Below are positions 34,775 through 46,936 of a DNA stretch of 64,000 nt, piece after piece; the stretch's first letter is position 1; every line of letters begins with the position of its first letter. The stretch covers positions 4,742,850 to 4,806,849 of the forward strand of contig JAUJYN010000013.1 of assembly GCA_030737835.1 (NCBI GenBank), in the 5' to 3' direction. Below the pieces are notes generated by a model. The model searched no databases and had not been told where the DNA came from. It worked only from the letters and a program-made list of their open reading frames with translations. The stretch is from Acorus gramineus. Lineage: Eukaryota; Streptophyta; Magnoliopsida; Acorales; Acoraceae. Position numbers and translations under genes: made by a program.

Positions 34775-35156
34775 GAAGAGAGTGGAAGGGCATATTCGGT
34801 ACAACAAATATCTCCTAACACATGTTAACCAGGAACTTAGAAATAATATAATTAAAAAATTGGGACCTAAAGATATCTCCAAATAGATCAGGGACATAAA
34901 GACATCTCCAAATAAATCAGACATAAAAATTACAAGAGGATGACTAGAGGGACCCCTAATTAATTTTCCCATTAATAAGGGATGTGCATAAGTATTTATT
35001 CAAATTGCATGAGACACAAGATTACCCTAATCGTTTTGGATTTTAAACTTACATCAAACATGTTCGTTTTAAGTATTAAATCCTTACAAATCTTTACAAA
35101 ATACAGAACAATATAATAGACTTTTTTATTGCGTAGTACTCACAAAAATACACAGA
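34775..35156. other. Downstream flank of gene B
   Basis: AT-rich, non-coding DNA between the MITE and the stop codon of the minus-strand kinase. It probably includes that gene's 3' UTR. Nothing else is seen. Confidence 0.45.
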
Positions 35157-38100
35157 TCACATGCTCTTAGATGTTAGAGATGTGGTATCCTTTATTGTAT
35201 CGACAGAAAAACTTTGTAGCTCAAAAGGTTCTACTGTGGATGAAGGAAAGAATGGCTTTGGTGGATTTTCAATGCCATCATGATCTCCCTTTAACATCTC
35301 CAAAACTCTATTTATCGGAGGTCGATTAGAGGGATTTATCTGTATGCACCACAAGCCTACTAGTACCATCTTCCTAGCAATGCACAACCCTTCATCGACA
35401 AGCATCGTTTCATTCCATTGATCAAGTTGGGTGTAAATCCAATCAGGAAAGTACGACATACTAGACCGTTCATCTACAAATTTGGTGTTCTTCCTTCCTA
35501 CAATCATGTCCAGTAATAACATCCCATAGCTATAGACATCAGATTTATGTGTAACACACCCAACACTCCTCATAAAAACTTCTGGAGCTATATAGCCTAT
35601 CGTCCCTCGTGCACACGTCAAGGAGACCACACTATTCTTTCGAGAGTACAATTTTGCTAGTCCAAAATCAGATATCTTTGGATGATAATCGTGGTCTAAC
35701 AAGATATTCTGGGGCTTAATATCCAAATGTAAGATCCGTGTGTCACAACCACTATGCATATATTGGATGCCTTCTGCGATACCTATTGCAATTTCGAGCA
35801 ATTTCTCTCGGCTTAGACTACGTCTCGCCTCTTCATCAAAGATCAAGTCTCCAAGTGATCCATTAGGCATATATTCATATATTAGAGCTCGTTTGGACCC
35901 TTCACAACAGAAGCCAAGAAGTCTTATAATATTGAAGTGGTGGATTCTGCCAATAGTTGCAACTTCATTGATGAAATCCTGACCATTGTCCTTGGACTTC
36001 TCTAAGATCTTTGCAGCAATGGGGTGACCATTTGCTAGTTTTCCTTTATAAACACTCCCATAACCTCCTTGGCCTAATTTATTTCGGAAGCCATTTGTCA
36101 ATCTTTTTACCTCCAGGTATGAGAATTTTGTAGGAAGCATAGAATGATAATCTTTCATAAATTTTTCCACAATAACATTATCATTGCTGGTCTCTTTGGA
36201 GAAGATATTGTAGATCAATGAGCCCCTCCATCTGGACATGATCAGAAATGCAACTACTAATATAACAATAGCTGCTGTGGCGACAGAGACTCCTGCAATT
36301 ATGAAGGGAGATATATAACAGTCATTCATAATCATTCAATTTCTAAAACAACATCAATTTTTTGAACTTTAAGAAATGTCAAGATAAAGATAACTGTCAA
36401 TGAATTAGTAAACAAAAGGCTAAAAAATATCAATGTGAACATAGGGAGAAGCAAAGTAAAATACCTACAGTAATCTTGCTTGTTATCTTGCTTGCAATGT
36501 CTAGTATCAATTCATACTAGCTGGATGTATGCGCACCCGCGCGTAATCTATACTAAGTTTGAATTGAATTATATTAGCTACTTTATATTATAATTAGAAG
36601 ATAAACAAGAGTTCATATTATTATAAGCAATTCTTTTAAAACAAAAAGAATGTTTGATAACTTGGGTTCTATCTTGTATATTTTATATTTTTGAAACAAA
36701 AAAATTATTATTTTGTTTCAGCATATACTTATTTTTCATATAACAATTCCATTTACAACTTGAAATACACCTTCATGTACCTCTTTATTCATTTAATAGT
36801 CATCTAATAACGATATATATATATACCTTCGTATGTGAGATATATACCTTATTAATTTTTTTTAACATTTACTAAAAATGAGTACATTAAATTCAAAATG
36901 GTGTAATGTTTACTATTTTAAAAAATTAAAATATGTGATAACTGCATTTGAGGTTGTATTTGGGACTGTATCTAACATTAAGTGAAGATCCATTCAAAGT
37001 TATATTAAAAATACAATTAAAAAAACATCTATTCCTTCTCTTTTAGGAACATTAATTTTTGAAAAGTTTTAGATTCAATTATTTTTACCGACCAAAATTA
37101 AGACCACAAAAAAATCAACCATTACATTTGATGAGAATATGCACAGTCAACCATATAATCCAATTTTCGACCACTGTCAATTAAAAAACAATTATCGAAC
37201 CTCATACAAACAATCTAACTTCCGTGAAAAAACTAAAAATATACTTATTCTCACATATAAAAAAAAGTGATATATTGATCCAAAATCAATAAATTTTTTT
37301 TTAAATTCGAAAACAAGACCCCCATCAATTAATTTTATGGGGATCAAATGAGTTCAATTCCATCTGTAATTTATGTATTTATTAATATGACTAAAATATT
37401 TATATTTTATAATTTTATAGATGTCTGAAAAAATCATCGAATAAAATTTGAAGTCCGAGAAGTCATGTTCTGAGATTAGGGATCTGCTTATAATTCTTGG
37501 AATCTGAATCAGGGAGTTATTTGTAACACATATTAGGGTCTAGTTGTGAAACTGACAGAATATGGGGACTTGGTTAAAAATATGATGGACTTGTTTATAA
37601 CACATATAGGGGTCTTTTTGTAAATCCTATAGAACAGGGTGTCCTATCTGAAAAATGACCCTGATGAAATTACAAAACTACCCTCGGTACGCCCATCCAC
37701 TTGCACTTTATAGAAGAGTATAGATATGCTACTAGTACATTGTGATGATGGAAATGTAATACAGAATAGAGTAGAGGCATCTAAATACCATGCCTTAATT
37801 TGGTTATTGGGTTTAAAATTCTTGTAAGCATGAAAGATCTAAGTATCTCCCAAATTTTTAACCCTAAAAAATGCGATCACCATCACTGTCCAATTCAATA
37901 AAGTTTAATCTAATGGTGAAGAGATCTATAAAAAAAAATCATTTAATTTTTAAGAGAGAAAGGGACTTGGAGAGAGATTGGGAGTTCATGGGAGAAAAAG
38001 GGGAATCACAGCTCTGAAAGATGATATTCATTGAGAAAGCACTTAATCAGACGGCTTTTTAATGTTAGAAAGAAAGATAAAAGAGAGAGACAGAGAGAAC

Positions 38101-40325
38101 TTTAGCATCCAATATTTGAACTTAATTCCTAAGTACGAGCTCCTCTGCCTTTTTTATAACACCACGATTGAACCACAACTACATCACCACAAGATTTGTC
38201 TCTGCCTTTTGTTTTTAATTAAAAAATGATAGCACATAACAAAATGAACGAAAGAAACTTTGAAAAAAAAAGTGATAACACATCAAACTAAATATCCGTG
38301 AACTAAATATTTTACTCGATTAGTCATTTATATTTCATTAATTTTGAATTAATATCATAATTTAATTTTACAATCACACATTTCGACCCTATCAATAACA
38401 TGGATCTACTAATCTCAGGAGATATAATTAAACCAATACTTCTAAAGCACTTATATTACACTCAGTTCGTTTTGCAGTTCCATATATTATGATAGCATAG
38501 TATATACTGCACCATCATAGTGTATGAGTTCTATCATAATATATGATGTAAAAATTATCATTTTTTAAACATAAAAAAATACACTAATGCATTTCAGTAT
38601 ATACTTCATTTTATATAACTACATATACTTCAATGAAAGAATGTATGATTTTTTTTTAAAAAAAAATTGGTGTGAACTGCAATTAAGGCTGCAATGGGGG
38701 TTGGACGTATCATATTCCATATATCTATACTAAGATGTCACCATTTGGACTTGTGGTGGAAAAGCCCATAAAACATCATGGATCCAAACGGGTTTATCAC
38801 TTCTGCGTCCATACCATCCATCCTCACTCATTCAGATAATTTTTTGAAGTTTCAAAAGCCTTTCAAACAATGATTTCTCTACACTGGTTTTTAGAGCATC
38901 TCCAATCACACCGCCTAAATATTTCTTACATTTAAGAGCCAATAAAGATAGAGGGCCATTTAAAGAGTGTATTATCTAACTTTGTTCCCTTAATGACTCC
39001 ATATAAAAATTTGAACGTATTTATATCACAAAGTGATGTGAGGCTCGGGCAATAGGGAGCAAAATTTCACTCCTATATGTGGGGAGACTTCCTCAGCGGA
39101 GAATGTTTAATGTTAAATACAATGAGTCTATTTTTTTATTTTCTCTCCAAATATGACTTAGGAGCCTCTAACTTCATTAACATTGCAGATACTGTACCCC
39201 AAGGTTTTTCAGAACTCTTACATCCCCATTGCGGATCTGAATGGTGACAAAAGAAAATGCAAAAGAAAGTACATGTAACTTACCTATCCCAATCTTGTTT
39301 GTTTTATTACCCTTCTTTTTTTTCTTTGAAGATTGGTTCCCCGAAGGTTCGATCCACTGATCTTCTTTATAGGGAGGGGGTGGCTTGTCCTTATTGCCAT
39401 GCTGATTTAGATTATTATTTTGATGTTTCAAAAGCTCTCCAAACAATGATTCTTCTATGCTGGTTTTTAGTATCACTGGATTTTCCAGAACGAGGACATC
39501 CCCACTGCGAATCCAAATGGTGACAAAAGAAAATGCAAAAGAAAGTACATGTAACTTACCTATCCCAATCTTTGTTTTATTACCCTTCTTTTTATTTGAA
39601 GATTGGTTCCCCGAGGGAGGGGGTGGCTTGTGCTTATTGCCTGCCAATTCATAAGAGACATCAGCAATTAGATACCATTAGAACATAGAATCAACTCAAA
39701 AATCAGTAGACCTCATTTTCATAATCAATACTTAAATTTTAAAACACACACGGGAAAAAAAAATTGCGCATTTACATTTTACTTGCACATCATTCCAGTA
39801 CTCGGCCAGTCGTGACGAGTTGAAGAATCTTAAGTAATGGCACTCAGGAAGAGGAAATGGAGGAAGCTCCACAGACATGTGACCATCCTCAAAGAGTAGT
39901 ATCAATTCAAAGCCCAAATGGCCCATGGAAGGATCGGTTTGTAGCCAGTAAGAGATATTGTAATTTCCAATAATATCAGCATCTTCGCAGCAGTTCAATC
40001 TGTGCAGATCATATTCATGGGGAACATATTTGTCGTAGCAGGTAATGTTGGGGGCGGATATTGGATCGATATGCAAGCAGGATATATCTATTTGGTCAGG
40101 GTCGTTACAAGTATGGAAGAGACAGAAAACTTTGGATACTTGAATGACATTCAGATAAGGTGTCTCAATAATTTCAGTTTCACCATCATATAGAAAGGGT
40201 GTGGTTTCATCAGAAGCACACTGTGTATCTGTGTATGGCATGCTAAATTGAAGAGGAAGGTGAGAGAGGAGGAGGAGGAGGAGTGAGGAGAAGAGGATGA
40301 GAGAGGAAGGGAAGGTGGAATCCAT
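35157..40325 (-). CDS. LRK10-like receptor kinase with non-RD kinase exon (gene B, exon model inferred)
   Basis: Proposed exons are 40325-39776 (signal peptide and ectodomain, as in gene A plus four residues), 39640-39560 (linker) and 36292-35157 (membrane segment and whole kinase). Phases match (1 and 1) and the sum of 1,767 bp gives 588 residues. The kinase exon begins after TTGCAG|GA. It encodes VSVATAAIVILVVAFLIM, GQGGYGSVYKG, the ATP lysine in AAKILE, HLDIKPQNILLD, SDFG and GTIGYIAPE. HLD in place of HRD makes it a non-RD kinase, typical of the PR5K/LRK10L-2 group. It is intact and in a single exon, unlike gene A. The link between the ectodomain exons and this kinase spans a 3.3-kb intron and rests on order, strand and phase only. 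An unrecognised private first exon is the alternative. The kinase exon by itself is certain. Confidence 0.62.
36293..38330. other. Long intron or intergenic DNA inside gene B
   Basis: AT-rich and non-coding. A stretch at about 36,515-37,735 starts CTAGCTGGATGTATGCGCAC, continues CCGCGCG, and ends near CACTTTATAGAAGAGTATAG. These phrases resemble the ends of a common plant non-autonomous element, but I could not define a family. Homology to intron 2 of gene A starts only at about 38,330. The switch from gene A-like to gene B-specific sequence therefore lies in this stretch. Confidence 0.4.
39284..39640 (-). repeat. Tandem duplication of the linker exon in gene B
   Basis: Two linker exon copies lie about 200 bp apart (39,560-39,640 and about 39,284-39,410). 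Each ends at the same splice donor, GGGATAG|GTAAGTTACATG. The second copy has lost the acceptor found in the first and has gained KEDQWIEP. The whole span of 357 bp stays open, so reading through both copies would also keep the frame (680 residues in place of 588). Confidence 0.75.
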
Positions 40326-40719
40326 GGATAACGAAAGGAACTGTTAGTGGTAGCTAGGCAGGGGAGGAGACCATGGGAGAGGCAACCATGAAGTAGTATC
40401 TGATTTTTAAAGTTGTTTGGAATTTTCTTTTCCTTGCTTGACCTGGGCAATTGACTTGGATGTGGGCATTGGAGAGACCTCCTCTGTTTCCGTGTCATCA
40501 GTCAAGTCTTTGGACATGTTTGTAAAGATTTCACACCTCTCCGTCCTTTTGCAAGTTGTTGGAGAGAATTTCTTTTCGTGCTCTCTGGTTAACGTTGGGA
40601 TAAAAATAGAGAATAAATGTTATTCTGAATAATAAAATTTCATTCTTAATTCAACGAAGGATAATTGTACACATTTTATCTAATTTTTTTTTTTTATCGT
40701 TGTGGAGGGAAAAATCTGC

Positions 40720-43700
40720 GCTATGTTAAAAGACGACATGTGTTAAGATTTAGACAGGTATGGACCACCGTATCCGACATCTAAGAACCCGAACCTAATA
40801 GCGGAATACCGAGCAGACACTCCCAAGTAGGTCAGACACGACCAGATTGAATTAGGTCTGGTCGGACGGTTTTTGTTATGTTTGTGTCACTTTTGAGTGA
40901 TTAAATATCATGTTTTTATTTATTTTTAGAGTTCAGACACTCAATTTAAAAATATAACCGCATATCGGTGATCTTAGTATCTACTTTAACTTACCTGTAA
41001 ATTTTCATTGCGCTCTGACATCGTTTTAAAAATTATACAGTTCCAAATGGTATCCGTGTTTAGTTGTTACTGGGTTTTGGTTGGTTCTTTGATTGGGTGG
41101 GTGGTGACTCTAGGCACGTATCACCCCATTCTCCAACCCTTAGTTCCTAATGTCTTTATTAGAGGTGAGTGTAAGCCTAAGTATACCCCCCTTCTTACCT
41201 TATCACACCGAGCACATTTGTACCTCTTTTACCCCCATCTCACACTCAAAACCCTAAATTGAGTTTAATCTCTTTCTCCCCCTTGAATTCTTTCTAGGGC
41301 AGTCCCCTTTGTGTGTGATTTTTGGTGGTGCAAGTGAAGATGAAGAGAAGAAAATGAAGGAAGAGTGAAAATGATGGTGAGTATGTGTGTGAACCTTGTA
41401 TTTCCCCCCACCTCCCTCTTCTTCTCCACGGTATTCTTTTAACCTCATTGTTGTTTTGGCTTATATGAGGGTGCTGATTTAGTGGTGGTTATGGCTATGC
41501 ATGTGTAATGACTTGATTGCTTGTGGTGGTGGTGGTGGAATCCCTAGTGTGCATCCTTTTCCTCTCTTCTTCTCATGGTATGTTTGTTTCCCCTTTGTGT
41601 CATGTAAGTGTTTGTGTTTATGCTTCAATGAAGTATGAGGATTGTTATCTAGTGCTTTTGATGGTCAGCAAAGATGCATAGGTACTGTTATATGTGTTTT
41701 TTTCCCTTTTCTTGTTGTTGGGAGTTTTGTGTTATAATATGACGATTTATGTCCTGTAACAATCCTTGTGAAACTAGTACTTAAAGACATATTTTTAGGA
41801 TTGTGTTCTCATATGATATGATCATCCATATATCTAGATTCTATATATGAAATTTGGTATCATAATATTATCTGTGTTGTAAGTTAGAACCTGATTTGCA
41901 TGTACTGTTCAAATTCAAGTAGGAAATGATCAGTTTCTGAAAATATTTTATTTCGGCCACGTAGAGGCCAAATCAGATTATGATGTTTTCACAAATTATG
42001 ATCCTAACATGTCAAAGAACGTGTATGATTTATTTCAAAATTATTGGATGTGTATTTGGTGCTGTGGAGATTAAAGTTTAGTGCTGGTTGTAGTAGATGT
42101 ACCAGTTTTACTTGATTGTGTGTCAAAGAGCTATTATGCATGATGTGAAAACCATCAAGAGTTAGTGTCTTCATGAAATTGGCTTGCATGTGTGTTAGGA
42201 GACTTCATATTTTAATTGAGCATCATTGGTTGTGTTTTGCAGCTTTCGTTGACAGAACTCGCGACGATTCAGGTAACGGTGAGTGGTTCGATCCACCCAC
42301 TTAGGAAGCGCGTAATACACGTAGCCGTGCTCCGTGTATTCTAAGGGCGCCGTAGTTATGTAGTATTCGTAAAATGGATGTATTATTAGGATTATAACTT
42401 ACCATGTTAGATAACGCATACCATATATATTTATAATTTGTATTTTGCGTAGACAATTTATATCCGTACCCATTACTTGTTTGTCCATCATAATACATGT
42501 ATAAATAACAATATTTTTATACATCTAATGCTAGCATGATATTGTATCTTATGTATTTAATATCATTGAATATGGTATGCCATAGGAGATTCATATATTG
42601 AATTTGCTCCATGATTAGTTAAATATGTGGTATGCTATTTATCATTAAGTTTGTATGGTTCCATGATTAGCATTGATATATTATGGAATATTAAAACTAA
42701 ATATTTGAATAATAAACTTTGCCTATCAATTATAGGTATGTGTAGGACCCGCTTTTGGGGTGGTCATGCTAGAACATTATTCAATTGTGAATATAGTTAA
42801 TCTTCGTGGATCCGAGGGATGCAACTTTATGGGAATTCATGAGAATTTGATAGCGTATCGGTAATGGCTAACCGATGGTGGAGGATTTGTGAGGGTTATA
42901 TTGTGAGTGTAGAGTATTTATTTTACACATCATCGTGCGTTGAAGCTGTCCAGCGTCGAAGCTTTCTTGCGTGGTGCCACCATGATGTTGGAAGGCCGCC
43001 AGGAAGAGGGCTACCTGGAAGAGGGCTACTGGATGATGTAGGGCGTTAGCATATTGATTTCTCCCAAAAGTCTCTTGTCATCCCTATGGGCAAGAGTGAG
43101 GGCGTAGTGAGAGCACAGTGAGGGCACGTCATTGCGTGATGTTCTGTTATTATAGGTTATTACATGTCTTGGTTGGAACTATTATTGTACTATTGATGTG
43201 ATATAGATGTGGTGTGTGGCTTTTTACCATTCACTGATCTTGTAGCTCACCCCTCGTGTATTGTTCCTCCAGCAGGGGTTGAGTTGATCTTGAAGGAGGA
43301 GCTCCATGAGGTGGGATTCCAGTAATTGTTGCAGTGTCCGGTCTTTTGGTTCTGCGAGCGTGAGGCCGTCAGCATTCCTCTTACCTGTATGTTATGGTAT
43401 TCGTGCTTGAGGCACATGTTGTTATTTTTAATTGATTTTTACTAGACTTGGCTCTCACAGGACAGTAATTGTGTTAATTGGATCTGTAATATTACTTTGG
43501 ATTACAGATTTATGTCATTTTACGCTTCCGCACTTTCTAATAAGCTATCTATTATTATTGCTTTGTTAAACCAGATATGTCATATGTTGGATCATCGATG
43601 TATCCCTTGGAGTCATTATTGACCTCTTGTATTGATCACCTGATATTTATATATATTGCTACAATCCGGGGACGGCCGCTCCGGGGCGTAACAATATCAC

Positions 43701-44285
43701 ATTTCACGGGCGAATGCCATTCTGAGTAGGTGGGACACGACCAGATTGAAACAGGTCTAGTCGGACCGTCTTACACCTCGTGGACGAATAATCAGGTACA
43801 CGCCGTGTAGGACCCCGTGTTCCAACCAGACCAAGACCACGAGGAGGACTTCAGAAATGGTCAGACACCCATAAGGCGCATTACTTATAAAACATGGGTA
43901 ATTAAATGCAAATTCAGCTACAATAAAGCAAGGCGGTTACTACAAAATTCACCCACTAAGCAACCATTAAGGGAGAGTTGTTAGAACGGCTATTAGGCCA
44001 GTGACAATGGCTATCTAGCTCATGAACCCTATAAAAGGGAAGGTTAACAGCAAATTGAGATATGAGTTAACTTTTAATCAAGCTACATAATTAGTGAGAT
44101 AAACCTTTGAATTCCCTTACTGATACATCGCTTCGGAGTTCGATAAACCTTTGAATTCCCTTACTGATACATTGCTTCGGAGCTCCTTTGGCTGACACCG
44201 CATCAGTGTCCCCCTGATTCCTTTTTGAGTGCAAGATCCACGTTCAACTGGGTCCGGATTCAAGAAGAATGCTCTGTCCAATTGT
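40720..44285 (+). mobile_element. LTR-like element in unit B, interrupted by a second one
   Basis: Counterpart of 23,750-27,345, with the same TATA-bearing LTR-like flanks and the 43-bp direct repeat at about 44,096-44,183. It lies about 400 bp upstream of the gene B start codon. Old non-coding fossil. Confidence 0.5.
40874..43693. mobile_element. Nested long LTR-like element, unit B copy (2.82 kb)
   Basis: Counterpart of 23,904-26,749, with the same TGTTATG and CGTAACA ends at the same place. Inherited through the segmental duplication. No coding domains. Confidence 0.55.
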
Positions 44286-45265
44286 TTGGATTGAAAGGGA
44301 AAAATTAACCTAGGGCCAGTTTTGAAATAAAAACTAGACTAGGGTCAATTTTGAAATTAAAAATGTAATGGGGTTAAAAATAAAAATTGCCCTCGTAATT
44401 ATAAGAGATGTGTTGGCTAGTGATTTGACATATGAACCCCTCTTATACTGGTGGAATAAATTGGATAGAAAAAGACAATTCGATGCGAGATTTGGAATAC
44501 GAGTATCAGCTTAATTATTCTTATATATTCCGACATAGCTACAAACAAATTTTTAAACTTGTTCAGCTATATTCTACCATGTTCTTACCCTATTCCGCTA
44601 CCGTAACAGGGCTTAACTAAAATAAGCCATCAATTATATATCGTCTTGTACCGATCTCTTTCAACGATCATTCATCCGTCAAAGGTTCGGTAACTCTTTT
44701 CCAGCTCCACGATGACGATGTTTAATAAAGTCCCTGGAAGTTTGTTTTGGTGGGTCCTCAAGTAGAAGTTTGTCTTTTGGAGTTGGGGCTAAATGAGTCG
44801 TCCCTCCTAAAGGGATAGGCTGATTATTCAAAGCAAACTAATATGTGAATACCAAAGGTAGTTTCTGTTAGAAATTATGCAACTTTGTTTCATGAGAGAT
44901 AAATTAAATATATTTTGATATTGATTTTGTCATATAATATATGTTATTAATTGCTTGGGTTCACTGTCTTGGTTTTAGAGTTGATGTACTTGGTGGTTTT
45001 AACATTAATTCCGTTCGTAACAGTTTGTTTTCTTAAAAGGATGTTTGTGCACCCCTTCTTTTATCACATGTTTTCAAAGAGATATTATTGTAATTGAATA
45101 GCCGATCAGATTACGTAATCTTATCCTACTAAATTTGTTATGAGTTGTTCCAAGAGATATGATGAGTTGTTAGTGTAAATCCCATCTCTCTCTCTTATAA
45201 AGATATATATAAATTTTTTGAAGTTATCTTTATGTAACAAACTCATCCTCTATAAAAAAATCCCC

Positions 45266-45377
45266 AGTGGTCATAGCACAACGGTTCAGGGTTTAATGAT
45301 GTTATCGGTAGATTCTGGGTTCGAGTCTTGGCGCTGACTTACCCACCTATAAGATTGAAAGAAGTTTTTTTAAATTA
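45266..45377 (+). mobile_element. tRNA-derived SINE-like sequence, unit B copy
   Basis: A-box-like TCATAGCACAACGG and B-box GGTTCGAGTCTTGG followed by a T-rich tail. Counterpart of 28,757. Confidence 0.45.
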
Positions 45378-45703
45378 CTTTTAGTTTTACATCTCTTCAT
45401 TGAATATATAGATAAGAGGGGTGTGTTGTCCACGACTATACAGAGAGTATAAAATTACACAAACTAGTCCATTCAACAGTCACAAGGTGTTTCCTAAAAC
45501 CTTTTAATTTGGAATGCACCTTGAGAATAGTAAGATATCGTTGTATCCTTGGAATGGACCGTCAGTGAACTATTGCACCATTGTGGGGGCATAATCTGCT
45601 TTTTAGAAAGTGCATTTGCGTGCTTCGATCCACCACTTTTGTCAGATTTTTCTAACTCTACTTAATTCCATTTTGTTGTGATTTTTCAAAATTAGAAACC
45701 TTA

Positions 45704-46146
45704 AGCCTCTGTCTGGATAGAGAATTAAGTTATTATGAGATTTATGACTATTCTAGTATAAATAAGAATAAAATGATATTGTGTTTGGTTGTGTTTTGAA
45801 ATATTCTTGTGAGAAAACATAATAATAAAGTTTTTGTTGTTTGAGTAAAATGTGAATAAGGTGTGGATAAAAATTTATAAAAGATGAAAAAATGATGATA
45901 GTTAATTTGATAATCGATTTATAAGAGGTGGTGACAATTGATTTGTTAGTAGACCCACATATTTTTTTTGGTTAAATAATCTGGAATAATTAATTTCAGG
46001 GGTTACCTATAATTTTTATACCTCTTTATATCAGTTTATTATGGTATACAAATTCTCATTTATTTTAGCTATCCAAACAGCATTAAATCCTTTATTTCAC
46101 ATTATATCCATTTATTCAACCTTCGATTCCCAATCCAAACATGGGT
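45704..46146. mobile_element. Tourist-like MITE, unit B copy (443 bp)
   Basis: Counterpart of 29,194-29,636, with the same inverted ends and flanking TTA at 45,701-45,703 and 46,147-46,149. Confidence 0.65.
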
Positions 46147-46542
46147 TTAGTGTTTTTCCAACCGTTTCTATGTGCTTTCTTACCAATAATTTATACAACT
46201 TCCCCCTTAATGTGATGTAAGCTTATGACACGGGCTAGTGTTAGGTGCATTTGATCATACAAGCTCCACCTGCATTGGCCTCTTGCTAAACAAAACGGCT
46301 TTAATTATCTGTCTAATGTCGATTTTAACTAAATAAGGTACTCAACCATGTTTTTTGGAGTCAACCATGATCTCATGGTCGATTATTCAAGCTGGTACAT
46401 GGACGATTTGGAGAATAAGCAATAAGGCTTTTTCCTTGGAATTTATTTTGTCAATGCTTGAAGGATTGGGGATGCTATATAGCGAATGTGAGCACGATTA
46501 GTTTCATTGGTCGGAAACAAGTCATAGTAGAGTGAGGGGTAT

Positions 46543-46725
46543 CTGAATGACATTCAGATTAGGTGTCCTTGTTTTTTCAATTTCACCATCACATAGAAGC
46601 AGTGGGGTTTTATCATAATCACAGTGTGTATCTGTGTATGGCATGCTGAAGTGAAGAGGAAGGTGAGAGAGGAGAAGGAGGAGTGAGGAGAAGAGGATGA
46701 GAGAGGAAGGAAAGGTGGAATCCAT
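46543..46725 (-). pseudogene. Truncated ectodomain exon 1 of a third copy (unit C)
   Basis: Starts with the same signal peptide (MDSTFPSSLILFSS) and the YTDTHCD region, then stops matching after NLNVIQ where unit B begins. About 60 of some 180 exon residues remain, with no linker or kinase exon. The sequence is clearly more diverged from A and B than they are from each other. Confidence 0.85.
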
Positions 46726-46936
46726 GGGTAACGAAAGGAACTGTTAGTCGTAGCTGTGCAGGGGATGAGACCATGGGAGAGGCAACCATGAAGAAGTACC
46801 TGATTTTTAAAGTTGTTTGGAATTTTCTTTTCCTTGCTTGACCTGGCCAATTGACTTGGATGTGGGAATTGAAGAGTCATCAGTCAAGTCTTTGGACATG
46901 TTTTTAAAGGTTTCACACTTTCCTCTCCCTCATTTT

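Larger units (their letters stand above)
39401..46542. repeat. Segmental duplication, unit B
   Basis: Near-identical partner of 22,440-30,034, same orientation. It carries the same nested LTR-like elements, SINE-like sequence and Tourist-like MITE at corresponding places, so these insertions predate the duplication. It ends at GAGGGGTATCTG, where sequence of unit C exon 1 begins without a gap. Confidence 0.93.

Noticed and set aside
36515-37735. Helitron or other named element in the gene B intron
   Set aside because: The end phrases look familiar, but neither a 3' hairpin before CTRR nor terminal repeats could be shown.
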